A stretch of 64,000 nt of DNA from Streptomyces virginiae (GTDB lineage Bacteria; Actinomycetota; Actinomycetes; Streptomycetales; Streptomycetaceae), in assembly GCF_000720455.1 (NCBI RefSeq), contig NZ_JOAK01000028.1, positions 10,525-74,524 on the forward strand, given 5' to 3'. Position 1 is the stretch's first letter. Every line of letters starts with the position of its first letter. A program made the position numbers and the translations under genes. This document shows positions 48,076 through 57,078 of the stretch, one piece after another. The notes under the pieces are model-generated. The model searched no databases. It saw only the letters and a list, made by a program, of their open reading frames with translations, and had not been told where the DNA came from.

Positions 48076-51000
48076 TCACACGGCGAGGGGCTCCAGGTCC
48101 CGGTGGACCCGCCGCTCGTCACGGGCGTACCGGGTGAGGCTGTGGTCCTCACCGAGCAGCCGGGTCAGCTCGGACACCACCTCGGCGCGCAGCCGGGCCG
48201 CCTCCTCCTTGCGGCCCATCGAGTCCAGGCTGATCGCCATGTTGGAGCTGCTCGCCAGGGTCTCCGGATGGTGCGCGCCGAGCGCCTCGCGCAGCCGCAG
48301 CACGGCGAGCCGCTCCAGCTCCAGGGCCCCCTCCGGATCGCCCAGGTCCGCCCGGGCGTTGGCCAGGTTGAGGTGGGCGAAGACCGTGTGCGGGTGGTTG
48401 TCGCCCAGGACGTCCCGCATCCCCCGGATCGTCTGCCGCAGCATCGCCTCCGCCGGCTCCGCCGAGCCCGTGCCCCAGTGGAAGACCGCCAGGTTGTTCA
48501 CGGCCGCCAGCGTGTACGGGTGCCGCTCGCCCGGGACCTTCATGTACTCGTCGACCACCTCCTGCGCCAGGTCCCGCGCGCCGCCCGGGTCCCCGGTCGC
48601 GAACAGGTCCGACGCCAGGTTCAGTTCGCAGGAGAGCAGGTCCGGGTTGACCGACGTGTACTTGGCCCGGTAGCGGGCCCGGGTGGCCGTCGTCAGCCGC
48701 AGCGCGTCCTCCAGCTGGCCCGCCCGGCGCAGCGACACCGCCAGGTTCTTCGCGGCCGACAGGGTGCCCGGGAACGCCCGGCCCAGCGTCCGCTTGTAGA
48801 TCTCGTACGTCCGGCTCAGCAGCTGCACCGAGTCCTCGTACCGGCCCACCTCGCGCAGGTCGCGGGCCAGGTTCTGCGCGGACGACAGGGTGTACGGGTG
48901 CTCCGGGCCGAGCACCTCCGTGCGCAGGTCGTACACCTCCTGGTCGATCTCACGGGCTCTGGTGTACTGGCCCACCAGCCGCAGGTTCAGCGCCAGGTTG
49001 TTCGCCGCCGCCAGCGTGCGCGGGTGCGCCTCGTGGAAGATCTGGCTGAACCCCTCGTGCGCGTCGGTCGCCAGCTCCATCGCCTGCCCGTACTGGCCCA
49101 GCGCCCCCAGCGTGTTGGCCAGACCGCTCATGGTCATGTACGTGTGCGGGTGCGAGGGGCCCAGCACCGCCCGCTGCCGCTCCAGCGTGACCTCGTCCAG
49201 CTCCTTCGCCTCCACGAACCGGCCCTGCGAGCGCAGGATGTTCGACAGGTGGAAGCGCAGGTACAGGTACTGGAGGTCGTCGTTGCCCAGCATCTCCTTC
49301 CACGCCTCGCGCAGCTCCTCGCCCAGCTGGTAGGCGGCCTTGAAATCGCCGCGCTTCCAGAGGTAGCGGACCCGGTCGATCAGCAGCCTGCGCGTCTCCG
49401 GTTCCTTGCAGTACCGGGCCTCGGACGGCGTGAGGTGCGACCAGATGGTGTTGAACCGCGGCCACGTCTCCGGGTTGTCGATCGGCTCGTCGTCGTCCGG
49501 CCGGGCCCCGGCCAGGATCCGGTGGACGGCGTGCCGGGCCTCCCGCTGGTCCTCCTCCGGCATCTGCGAGCGGATCACCGCCTGCACCAGCCGGTGCACC
49601 TGGATGCTGTTGCTGACCTGGTCGACCTTGGCCAGAGCGAACCGGCCGATCTCCCGGATCACCCGCCCCAGCACCAGCTTCTCCTGGAGCGAGGCGTCGT
49701 ACGGCTTGAGGGCGTCGATCATCTCCTTGCTGTACAGCAGGTTCGCCGAGATCGGCTCGGGCGCCAGGAACGCGCACAGCTGGAGCAGCCGTACGGCGGC
49801 CGGGGAACGCGACTGGAGCCGTTCTATGGAGATGTTCCAGGTGGCGGCCACCGGCTCCGGATATCCGGGCGGCTGGTTCAGCCCCAGGACGCTCGCCGCC
49901 TGCTGGGCCAGCTGCTCGATGTACGCGGCCACCGGGGTCGCGGTCTCCGCGATCCAGGCGCCCGCCTGCTCGACGGCCAGCGGCAGGTCGCCCACCGCGA
50001 TCGCCACCTGCTCGGCGTCCTCCTTGCTGAGCCCGGGGGCCCGGCGCTGGAGGTGCTCGATGGACTCCTCGCGCAGGAACACGTCCACCGGGAGCGCGTC
50101 ACCGTACTGCGACCAGGACTGGTTGCGGGACGTCACCAGCACATGGCCCGGACCACCCGGCGGGAAGAACCGCTTGAGGGTCTCGGGATCGTCGGCGTTG
50201 TCGAAGACCAGCAGCCAGCGGGAGGACGGCACCCCGCGCCGCAGCAGGTCGATCGCCTCCTGGGAGGCGGCCGCCATGTCCTCGCCCGTCTGCGCGCCCA
50301 GCCGTACGGCCAGCTCCGCGAGGGCCGCGACCACGTCGTCGGTCTGCTCCGAGGAGATCCACCACACCAGGTCGTAGTCGGCCATGAACCGGTGCACGTA
50401 CTCCAGCGCCACCTGGGTCTTGCCGACGCCGCCGAGACCGAACAGGGTCTGCGGCTGCGGCAGGACCACGGCCATGCCGCCGCCGAGCTGGTCGCGCATC
50501 CGCTCCAGCACGATGCTGCGACCGGTGAACCCAGGGTTGCGGGGCGGCGCGTTCCAGATCTTGGGGACGGTCCCCGGGAAGCGCGGGCCGGGCTGCGAGG
50601 CGCTCGCCACGCTGTCGGGCAGGGCCATGGGCCGCTCCACCGCGCGCAGCAGCGCGGCCGTGGCGTGCACCTCGTCGAGCCGGAAGAGGTCCACCGGGTT
50701 GCGGTCGATGTACGGCGTGGCGAGCCGTACGTCACCCACCCTCAGCGGCACCAGTTGGCGCCGGCCCCCGGTGGGGTCCTCGGCGGCCGCCCGCTCCCAC
50801 ACGTCCACGGCCCGCGTGGACTTCAGGTACGCCGTGGACAGCAGCACCACGGTCCGGGCGGCGGTGTCGATGCTGATGCCCGTGCCACCGCCCAGCGTGT
50901 CCCCGGCGGAAGCCGGGCCGCCCGCCGCGGGCCGCTCGGCCGAGACGTCCTTGGGCACCACCCGGAAGCCGGCCCGGGTCAGCACCGACTCGATCCAGTC

Positions 51001-52074
51001 GGCCCACATCCGGTTCTCGGCGACGTAGGACAGGAACAGGTCCGCCGGCAGCGCCGGGCGGCGCCGGGTGAACGCGTCCCTGATGCGCAGGCGGACCTCC
51101 TCGCCGATGGCGGGCATGGAGGTGATCTCGCCCTCGGTGACCACGGCGGTCAGCCGTTCGAACGCGGAGAGCAGGGAGTTGGTCAGACCCGCTTCGTCGC
51201 CGAAGGTGGCCAGCGTCTCCTCGTAGGCGTAGTAGGGCCGGTACGGGATCTCCACCGCGCCCCAGTAGGAGGTCAGCTCGTCCCCCACCAGGCCGCCGGG
51301 GAACCGGTCGAACTTGATCCTGGCCAGCGCCCGGCCCGCGTCCGCCTTCTCCTTCTCGCCCTCGTCGATCCGCATCGGGACCGGGTAGATCTTGATGCCT
51401 CGGTCGTTGAACCGCTCGTCGATCTGGCGGGCGACGGACGCGGCGCCGTCGATGGACTGGTCGGACAGCGTGAAGCAGTCCACCAGGACGTCCGGCAGGT
51501 GCACGGTGCAGATGTCCGCGATGTCGGACAGGCCGGTACGGCTGTCGATCAGGACGTAGTCGTAGTTGCTCTTCATGTCCGCGCGTAAGGCGTCGAAGAA
51601 GAGCCCGCCGCCGAGCCGGTCGTAGAAGTTGTCCCAGTCGAAGGTGGACACGGTCGCGGAGTACTCGCGGTTCTGCCGGCCCGCCGAGACGAAGTCCAGG
51701 GTGCCGCCGTCCGGGAACTCCCAGCCCAGCGTCTCCGGAGTGAGCGAGACGGCGTGCGGCTGTATCCGCGCGTAGTCCTTGTGCCAGTCGTCCGCGCGCG
51801 TCACCGGACTGGTGGCGGCCCACGCGTACTCGCTGATCAGGTCGATGACCCCGGTGGTGGCCCCGAGCGTGGACGGGTCCAGGAACGGGTGGAAGAAGCG
51901 GTGCAGGCCCGGGGCCTCCAGGTCCCAGTCCACCGCCAGGACCCGCTTGCCGTTGGCCGCCAGGATCCAGGCGGTGTTGGCCAGCGCCATGGTGCGGCCC
52001 GTGCCGCCCTTGTACGAATAGAAGGTGACGATGCGTCCGTCACGGCCGTCCCTGCTGTCACGACTCGCTGTCAT
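48076..52074 (-). CDS. fxsT: FxsT-type multidomain protein: ParA/MinD ATPase, TIR, NB-ARC, TPR
   Basis: 1332 residues, the largest gene here. Residues 14-330: ParA/MinD-like ATPase with YKGGTGRTMALANTAW (Arg in place of the second Walker A Lys), AVDWDLEAPG and YVLIDSRTGLSD. About 341-480: TIR-like domain (ADLFLSYVAENRMWADWIES, STAYLKSTRAVDVWERAA). About 520-800: NB-ARC with LFGLGGVGKTQVALEY near 543 and WLLVFDNADD. From about 890 to the end: at least nine TPR units of the 42-residue NLA-type (LNLASDLFATGDPGGARDLA, for example). This domain set matches the TPR protein of FxSxx-COOH systems. It overlaps fxsC by 17 bases. Likely a signalling switch; activity is inferred. Confidence 0.9.
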   Translation of the reverse strand: MTASRDSRDGRDGRIVTFYSYKGGTGRTMALANTAWILAANGKRVLAVDWDLEAPGLHRFFHPFLDPSTLGATTGVIDLISEYAWAATSPVTRADDWHKDYARIQPHAVSLTPETLGWEFPDGGTLDFVSAGRQNREYSATVSTFDWDNFYDRLGGGLFFDALRADMKSNYDYVLIDSRTGLSDIADICTVHLPDVLVDCFTLSDQSIDGAASVARQIDERFNDRGIKIYPVPMRIDEGEKEKADAGRALARIKFDRFPGGLVGDELTSYWGAVEIPYRPYYAYEETLATFGDEAGLTNSLLSAFERLTAVVTEGEITSMPAIGEEVRLRIRDAFTRRRPALPADLFLSYVAENRMWADWIESVLTRAGFRVVPKDVSAERPAAGGPASAGDTLGGGTGISIDTAARTVVLLSTAYLKSTRAVDVWERAAAEDPTGGRRQLVPLRVGDVRLATPYIDRNPVDLFRLDEVHATAALLRAVERPMALPDSVASASQPGPRFPGTVPKIWNAPPRNPGFTGRSIVLERMRDQLGGGMAVVLPQPQTLFGLGGVGKTQVALEYVHRFMADYDLVWWISSEQTDDVVAALAELAVRLGAQTGEDMAAASQEAIDLLRRGVPSSRWLLVFDNADDPETLKRFFPPGGPGHVLVTSRNQSWSQYGDALPVDVFLREESIEHLQRRAPGLSKEDAEQVAIAVGDLPLAVEQAGAWIAETATPVAAYIEQLAQQAASVLGLNQPPGYPEPVAATWNISIERLQSRSPAAVRLLQLCAFLAPEPISANLLYSKEMIDALKPYDASLQEKLVLGRVIREIGRFALAKVDQVSNSIQVHRLVQAVIRSQMPEEDQREARHAVHRILAGARPDDDEPIDNPETWPRFNTIWSHLTPSEARYCKEPETRRLLIDRVRYLWKRGDFKAAYQLGEELREAWKEMLGNDDLQYLYLRFHLSNILRSQGRFVEAKELDEVTLERQRAVLGPSHPHTYMTMSGLANTLGALGQYGQAMELATDAHEGFSQIFHEAHPRTLAAANNLALNLRLVGQYTRAREIDQEVYDLRTEVLGPEHPYTLSSAQNLARDLREVGRYEDSVQLLSRTYEIYKRTLGRAFPGTLSAAKNLAVSLRRAGQLEDALRLTTATRARYRAKYTSVNPDLLSCELNLASDLFATGDPGGARDLAQEVVDEYMKVPGERHPYTLAAVNNLAVFHWGTGSAEPAEAMLRQTIRGMRDVLGDNHPHTVFAHLNLANARADLGDPEGALELERLAVLRLREALGAHHPETLASSSNMAISLDSMGRKEEAARLRAEVVSELTRLLGEDHSLTRYARDERRVHRDLEPLAV

Positions 52075-53470
52075 CCGCGTCCCCCCGGTCGGTGTCGTTG
52101 CTGTCGTTGCCGTCGTTGTGGCCGCCGAACGTGTCGGGCGGGAAGGGCGCCGGCCGCGGGGCCGGAGGCCCGCTCATCCCCATCGGCCCGAGCAGGCGCG
52201 GGCGTTCGGTGTGGGTGTTGCCGGCCGGCAGGTAGACCTGGGCGTGTCTGAGGAACTGCTGCGCCGCGGCCTCGACCACCTGCGGCAGGATCTGGCCGAG
52301 GGTCTCCATGTTCGCCACCCCGTTGGCGGCGGCCCGGCAGGCCGCCCGGCCCTGGCCCATCTTGACGGGCAGGGTCTCCTCCAGCCGCCGCGCCAGCTCG
52401 ATCTCCTTCGCGCGGCTCTGGTGGTCGTAGCGGTTCCACGGCACGACCACGTTGACCCACGGGCGGGACTCCTGGTCGAAGGCGGCCAGGCGCTGGCGGC
52501 GGTGCTCGTCCTCCACCACCCAGCGGTCGACGATCAGGATCTCCGGCCGGGTCGGCGGCTGCTTGCTGTCGTAGTGCCCGGCCTCGTCGTCGAAGGAGCC
52601 GATGCTGGTCTGGTAGTTGAGGTTCTTGACCAGGTCCTCGGCGACGTAGGCGATGGGCCGCTGGGCCACCGGGTGGTACGGGTTCCACTCCAGCGCGCTG
52701 TCCCCGTAGTACTCGGGGCTGCGGCCGTCCGGCAGATCGTGCCGGGAGGCGGCGGCCACGGTCACGTGCAGGGTGCGGGCGGGGCTGCTGCCCGTGGGAC
52801 CGAAGGCGCTCGGCACACCCCGGTAGTCCAGTGGCCGGACGGGTTCGAGACGGACGGTCTCGGCGACCCGGACGATGCGCTTGGCCAGCTCGTACACCGC
52901 CCGCTCGTACTGCTCGGCGTAACCGCGCAGTTTGATCAGCCCGTACAGCCCGTCGGTGACGTAGCGCTCGCCGAAGGTGTTGTGGTTGAACTGCAACCGC
53001 TCGGCGGGGCCGGGGAGTTGCGAAGGGGGGACCGGCACCCACAGCGCGGGCACGATCGCCTCGGCGGGCTGGTTGCTCAACGCCCCCTGATGGATCGCCC
53101 GCTGCGCGAAGGCGTACCACTCCTTGCCGCACATCTCACTGGCGAAGTACCGCGGCGAGAACAACGGGACGAAGACCCGGCAGGTGGCGAGTGCCGCCCC
53201 GAGCCGTTCCGACCAGCCCTCGCCGCTGCGTATCTCCCGGTCCATGAAGCCGGCCTCGGCCCCGGCGGGAAGATCCGTCAGCGCCATGACATGACTGCAG
53301 AGATCACGGAACAGGCGCTCGACCCACATGTCGGGGTCGGGCCCCCCGGCCCCGAATCTCGGTGTATGCGCATAACTGAGAAAAAAATACGGCTGCACTG
53401 ATGCGGGCACACGCCCCCCGTCCCGAAGCTGCGAGCGAAGAAACATCATTCCGGAGCTGCTTCGCCACAT
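52058..53470 (-). CDS. fxsC: FxsC-type TIR-like protein
   Basis: 470 residues. The N-terminal TIR-like domain (about 27-170) starts PYFFLSYAHTPRFG. It carries LFSPRYFASEMCGKEWYAF, where the Glu after Cys occupies the catalytic position of TIR NADases. A second region (about 230-400) is typical of the FxsC family, with LHVTVAAASRHDLPDG, YHPVAQRPIAYVAEDLVKNL and RPWVNVVVPWNRYDHQS. I use ATG 53470, but ATGs at 53449 and 53446 are as good; none has a well-spaced ribosome-binding site. It lies 19 bases after the acetyltransferase stop. Its function in the RiPP system is unknown. Confidence 0.88.
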   Translation of the reverse strand: MWRSSSGMMFLRSQLRDGGRVPASVQPYFFLSYAHTPRFGAGGPDPDMWVERLFRDLCSHVMALTDLPAGAEAGFMDREIRSGEGWSERLGAALATCRVFVPLFSPRYFASEMCGKEWYAFAQRAIHQGALSNQPAEAIVPALWVPVPPSQLPGPAERLQFNHNTFGERYVTDGLYGLIKLRGYAEQYERAVYELAKRIVRVAETVRLEPVRPLDYRGVPSAFGPTGSSPARTLHVTVAAASRHDLPDGRSPEYYGDSALEWNPYHPVAQRPIAYVAEDLVKNLNYQTSIGSFDDEAGHYDSKQPPTRPEILIVDRWVVEDEHRRQRLAAFDQESRPWVNVVVPWNRYDHQSRAKEIELARRLEETLPVKMGQGRAACRAAANGVANMETLGQILPQVVEAAAQQFLRHAQVYLPAGNTHTERPRLLGPMGMSGPPAPRPAPFPPDTFGGHNDGNDSNDTDRGDADDSES

Positions 53471-53489
53471 CCCCTCATCGTTCAGTCAA

Positions 53490-54344
53490 TCAGCGTCTGT
53501 TTTCGGTCATCCACTCAAGGGCGTGGTCAACGGCGTCCGGGACGGAGAAGAGCATGGTCGACGCCCCTCCGACCCGCCCCCTGCGCAACCGCGAATCCGG
53601 GAACGCCCTGCCGATCTCCGCGAAATCGCCGTCGTCCAGCGCGACGTCCTCGTATGCGGTCCACTCCCCCTCCTGGCGGGACCCCTGGTGCCCCTCCGGA
53701 AGGTTCACCTTCACCACACACTCGTACATGCGCAAGGGGGGCTTCGGAATTCGATACTCCGCGAGATGGAAAGCGGTGCAGACCGAAAACCCCACATTGA
53801 TCATGAGCACCTGTCCGCCCTCCCAGCACAGCTTTCCCAGGGGCGACTCCTCACCGAGGTGACATTCCAGGCGGTGACCGGCGCAAAGCCGCTCCGCGTC
53901 CGCGCCGAGCGCGGCGAAGGACGTCTGCGGATGGGAACTGCGAGCGGCCCCCGGCGCCGTGCGGACGGCCTCCGCGAGGGAGCCCATGCCGTGGCTGGGG
54001 GTGCTCGCCGGATCGAATGCGGGCATCCGGTCGACGAAGGCCCGCACCTGCGCCTCGTCCATTCCGGCGATCCGCTCCAGGTGGGCGCTGGACGTCCTGG
54101 AGTTCTCCGGGGTGAACGCGGGCACCACCAGCGTGCCGCGCGGGCCCAGGACGCCCGTCAGGGCGTCGCGCAGCTGCTCCGCGCGCAGCCCGGTCCCGCG
54201 CAGGGAGGCGTGCACCATGAGCCGCATCCCCGGCCGTACCCCGAGCAGCCGCAGCTGCACCGCGAGCTGCAGGGCGCCCGTGGTCCGGCGGCCCCGGCCC
54301 GGACCCGGCGGGGAGGGGGCCGGCGCGGGGGAGTGGGCGCTCAC
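53490..54344 (-). CDS. AAC(3)-family N-acetyltransferase of the fxs operon
   Basis: 284 residues of the antibiotic N-acetyltransferase fold: RLMVHASLRGTGL, GTLVVPAFTPENSR, PSHGMGSLAEAVRTAPGAAR with SSHPQTSFAALG, and a C-terminal catalytic/CoA region. It uses acetyl-CoA to acetylate an amine. In this context the acceptor may be the modified peptide rather than an aminoglycoside; that is inference. GTG at 54344 overlaps the fxsB stop by 4 bases (GTGA), so the two are translationally coupled. The N-terminal 25 residues are Pro/Gly-rich. Confidence 0.88.
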   Translation of the reverse strand: MSAHSPAPAPSPPGPGRGRRTTGALQLAVQLRLLGVRPGMRLMVHASLRGTGLRAEQLRDALTGVLGPRGTLVVPAFTPENSRTSSAHLERIAGMDEAQVRAFVDRMPAFDPASTPSHGMGSLAEAVRTAPGAARSSHPQTSFAALGADAERLCAGHRLECHLGEESPLGKLCWEGGQVLMINVGFSVCTAFHLAEYRIPKPPLRMYECVVKVNLPEGHQGSRQEGEWTAYEDVALDDGDFAEIGRAFPDSRLRRGRVGGASTMLFSVPDAVDHALEWMTENRR

Positions 54345-56593
54345 GCGTCGACCGCCTTCAGCTCGTAGCGCAGCTCCGCCACCAGGCGCTTGCCGGTGAC
54401 CGTCAGCTCGGCCGCCGTCGACAGCCGGTCCAGGGCCTCGTGGATGCGGTCCGAGCCGCCCGGCTCGTGACCCGCCGTCGCCCGCCGGTACGCCTCCACC
54501 GCCACCCGCTCGTGCACGTCGGCCAGCAGCCGCGACACCGGCACCGGCCGCGACCGCCACGGCGACGGGTGCTGCCACTCCCCGTCCAGCGCGTACAGGT
54601 CGGTCACCTCGGTCAGGGCCCGCAGCCGGGTCCGCCGCCGCCCGGTCAGCAGCGCCAGCGCGGTCTCCCGTACGCCCGCCGCGTACGGCACCCCGAGCGC
54701 CCCCGGCCCGCTGCGGCCCGCCTCGCCCCAGCCGCCGGCCCGCGGGCCGCCCGCGAGCGGGGTCAGGGTGGTCAGCCCGGCCGCGGCCGTCCGGGCGAAC
54801 CCGGGTACCGCCTTGTGCAGCAGCGCCCAGGCCCGGTCGAGCCTGCCCCGCCACTCCTCGGTCTCGCCGGCGCCGAGCCGGAGCCTGGGCGGGCGGGGGA
54901 AGCAGTTGCGGTACGGGTCGAGGTCCTCCAGCGCCACCGGCGCCGCGTCCGGGCCCGGCGACCAGGTGCGGACGGGCTGCCAGCGGGCGTCGCCCGCCGC
55001 CGGCCCGAAGCGGTGCTCGGAGCGGCCGTCCCGGACGACGTACCCCTCGTCGGTGACGCGCAGCGAGGCCCGGCCCTGCGTGCCCGGCTCCCCGAGCCGC
55101 AGCAGCCCGAGCGTCGGCAGGTACACCTCGCCGTCCCGGTAGGCCACCTCGGCCGGCAGGTCCAGCCCGCCGCGCAGCACGGCCGCCGCGGCCAGCGCGG
55201 TGAGCCTGCGGGCCGCCTCCGCGCCGCCGGTGCGGCCCTCTCGCGCGGCGTCCAGGGCCGCCAGCACCCAGGTCCGGGTGAACGGGTGGTCCAGTACGGC
55301 GTCCAGCGCGTCGGCCCCGGCCTCCCCGGCCCGCTCCACCGCGGCGACCAGCTCCCAGGCGTGCGCCCAGTCGGGGTCCTCGGCCAGGTCCGCGTTCAGC
55401 CGGGCCAGCAGGATCCGGGTCAGCTCCTCCTGGGAGCGGGCCAGTTCGGCCGGGTCGGACAGCTGCGGAGCGGTCTCCCGGTGCGCGGTGCGGCCCTCGA
55501 CCCCGTCCACGAGTTCGCGCAGGTCGGTGCAGTACACGGAGGGGTTGTCGAAGCCGTTGCGTTCGCGGTAGCGGTGGGTGTAGAGACCCCCGCCGCACGA
55601 ACGTACGACGGGGCAGCGGCGGCACGTATCGCTGACGCCCGCCAGGCCCAGCTGCCGGGCCCGGACCCCGGGATGGGCGGCGACCTGGTCGAAGGCGTGG
55701 TCGAAGACGTTGAACCCGGTGGCCGCCGCCCCCTCGAAGGCGCTCTTGAGGGAGTCCACCTGCTCCAGGGTGCCGTCGGTCTCGACGACGACGAGGTCGG
55801 TGGGCGCGAGGCCGAGCGACTCGGTGAGGCTGGGTCCGCCGCGCAGGGTGGACAGGAGGGACTCGAAGAGCCGTACGGGCACCGGGCGGCCCAGCCGCTC
55901 CCAGTGGTCGAAGATCCGCAGGAGCCAGCGGGCGTAGGCGTCCGGGGCGTCGTCGGGCCGGGTGGGGGGCGTCTCCCAGGTGGCGTGCGGAAGGAGGAAG
56001 TCCACGCGCGGGGGGTCGAGTTCGACGAGCGCGTCGAGCACGGCGACGGGATCGTTGGCCACGTCCACGGTGCAGAGCAGACCCTGGTAGAGGTGGCGGT
56101 AGGGCGCGGAGCGCAGCAGTGCGACGGCGGCGAGGACCAGCGGGTGGCTCGTACGGCCGTCCGCGAAGCGGCGGTGGCGGTCGTTGGCGGCGCGGTCCCC
56201 GTCGAGGGAGATGCCGACCCGGACGCCGAACTCGGCGAAGAGGTCGAGGTAACGGGTGCTGAGCTGGAGCCCGTTGGTGTGGATCCGCAGGTCGAGGGCG
56301 GCGATCCCGGTGAGCGCCCGGCTGAACTCCTCGCAGACGAGTCGGAGCCGGGCCGTGCCCGCCAACAGGGGTTCCCCTCCGTGGAGAATCACCGTGACGG
56401 AGGGGAGTGCATGGTCACGGGCATGTTCGGCGAGCCTCGACGCGGTCCGTGAAATAACCTCGGGGGAGATCACTTTCGGCCGGGCTCGCCAGCTCTGATC
56501 TGCGTGTTCGTAGACATAGCAATGATCACAAGCCAGATCGCATCTGCTGTGAACTTTCAGGACGATCTCGCGAAATGCGATCAGGCCGGTCAT
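54341..56593 (-). CDS. fxsB: FxsB radical SAM/SPASM peptide maturase
   Basis: 750 residues. The radical SAM cluster motif CDLACDHC (CX3CX2C, Cys18, 22, 25) is followed by ILHGGEPLL (SAM binding), LRIHTNGLQLS and GVRVGISLDGD. A SPASM-type Cys cluster near 321-336 (CRRCPVVRSCGG) and a later NPSVYC bind auxiliary Fe-S clusters. About 350 more residues form the C-terminal FxsB-type extension; I see no HEXXH motif. FxsB enzymes cross-link the Phe ring of the precursor to a nearby residue, forming a three-residue cyclophane (triceptide). ATG at 56593, 28 bases after the precursor stop. Confidence 0.93.
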   Translation of the reverse strand: MTGLIAFREIVLKVHSRCDLACDHCYVYEHADQSWRARPKVISPEVISRTASRLAEHARDHALPSVTVILHGGEPLLAGTARLRLVCEEFSRALTGIAALDLRIHTNGLQLSTRYLDLFAEFGVRVGISLDGDRAANDRHRRFADGRTSHPLVLAAVALLRSAPYRHLYQGLLCTVDVANDPVAVLDALVELDPPRVDFLLPHATWETPPTRPDDAPDAYARWLLRIFDHWERLGRPVPVRLFESLLSTLRGGPSLTESLGLAPTDLVVVETDGTLEQVDSLKSAFEGAAATGFNVFDHAFDQVAAHPGVRARQLGLAGVSDTCRRCPVVRSCGGGLYTHRYRERNGFDNPSVYCTDLRELVDGVEGRTAHRETAPQLSDPAELARSQEELTRILLARLNADLAEDPDWAHAWELVAAVERAGEAGADALDAVLDHPFTRTWVLAALDAAREGRTGGAEAARRLTALAAAAVLRGGLDLPAEVAYRDGEVYLPTLGLLRLGEPGTQGRASLRVTDEGYVVRDGRSEHRFGPAAGDARWQPVRTWSPGPDAAPVALEDLDPYRNCFPRPPRLRLGAGETEEWRGRLDRAWALLHKAVPGFARTAAAGLTTLTPLAGGPRAGGWGEAGRSGPGALGVPYAAGVRETALALLTGRRRTRLRALTEVTDLYALDGEWQHPSPWRSRPVPVSRLLADVHERVAVEAYRRATAGHEPGGSDRIHEALDRLSTAAELTVTGKRLVAELRYELKAVDA

Positions 56594-56621
56594 TCCGCCA
56601 GTCTAGAGCTCTTACTCCGTG

Positions 56622-56786
56622 TCAGAGCGCGGAGTTGAAGATCGGCGCCTGAACCGGACGGCCGGATTCGGCGGGCAGCACGCGGCCGAGCGTCGCGGCC
56701 GCGGAGGCGGTCTCGACGTCGATCTTGGCGAGCGGGACCCGGCGGGCCTTGACCGTGCTGGTCGGGGGGGTTGCGGAAGTGTTCAC
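56622..56786 (-). CDS. fxsA: FxsA precursor peptide, FxSxx-COOH type
   Basis: 54 residues from GTG 56786 (GAGGA about 8 bases upstream); an ATG at 56822 would add 12. The leader part is VPLAKIDVETASAAATLG and the C-terminus is VQAPIFNSAL then TGA, giving F-x-S-x-x at the very end (Phe50, Ser52, Leu54). The motif at the free carboxyl end defines the family. The Phe-Asn-Ser tripeptide is the predicted cyclophane site of FxsB. The gene directly precedes fxsB and has its own promoter segment. No signal peptide; a proteolysis or export step for the mature peptide is not obvious. Confidence 0.92.
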   Translation of the reverse strand: MNTSATPPTSTVKARRVPLAKIDVETASAAATLGRVLPAESGRPVQAPIFNSAL

Positions 56787-56834
56787 GACACCGTCCTCGG
56801 GGAAGCCATGTGGAATGGGCATGTGAATGACAAC

Positions 56835-56909
56835 AGCGACGCGCTGCCGTCAAGCGTGGACTTTACTCGGCCACACCCCATTGGCAACCGAGACATGACG
56901 CCTGGTCAA
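56835..56909 (-). promoter_or_regulatory. 75-bp promoter segment, copy A, before fxsA
   Basis: Read on the minus strand it contains TTGCCA (56882-56887), a 16-base spacer and TAAAGT (56860-56865), a good sigma-70-like promoter about 74 bases before the fxsA GTG. 72 of 75 bases are identical to 57443-57517. Upstream TTGACC and CATGTC remain in both copies and may be activator or sigma-factor contacts. Confidence 0.8.
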
Positions 56910-57078
56910 CCGTTCTATAGCGAGTGCGGCGTATTTCTCGAGGTGGCTTATTCGGCCGTTCGCCGGACGGCAAGATCCATTTCTTCCGGCGGCGGACCCG
57001 GCAGGGGTCCGCTCCGGGCCGGACAGGGGTTCCGGGCGGGCCCGGCGCGGCGTGCGGACCACCCGTGACCTGGGCATT

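Noticed and set aside
48031..51588. 1185-codon plus-strand open frame opposite fxsT
   Set aside because: Shadow of the FxsT gene, whose domains on the minus strand are unambiguous.
53490..54344. AAC(3) protein as aminoglycoside resistance gene
   Set aside because: Coupled to fxsB inside a RiPP operon; context favours a peptide-tailoring role, so resistance was not called.
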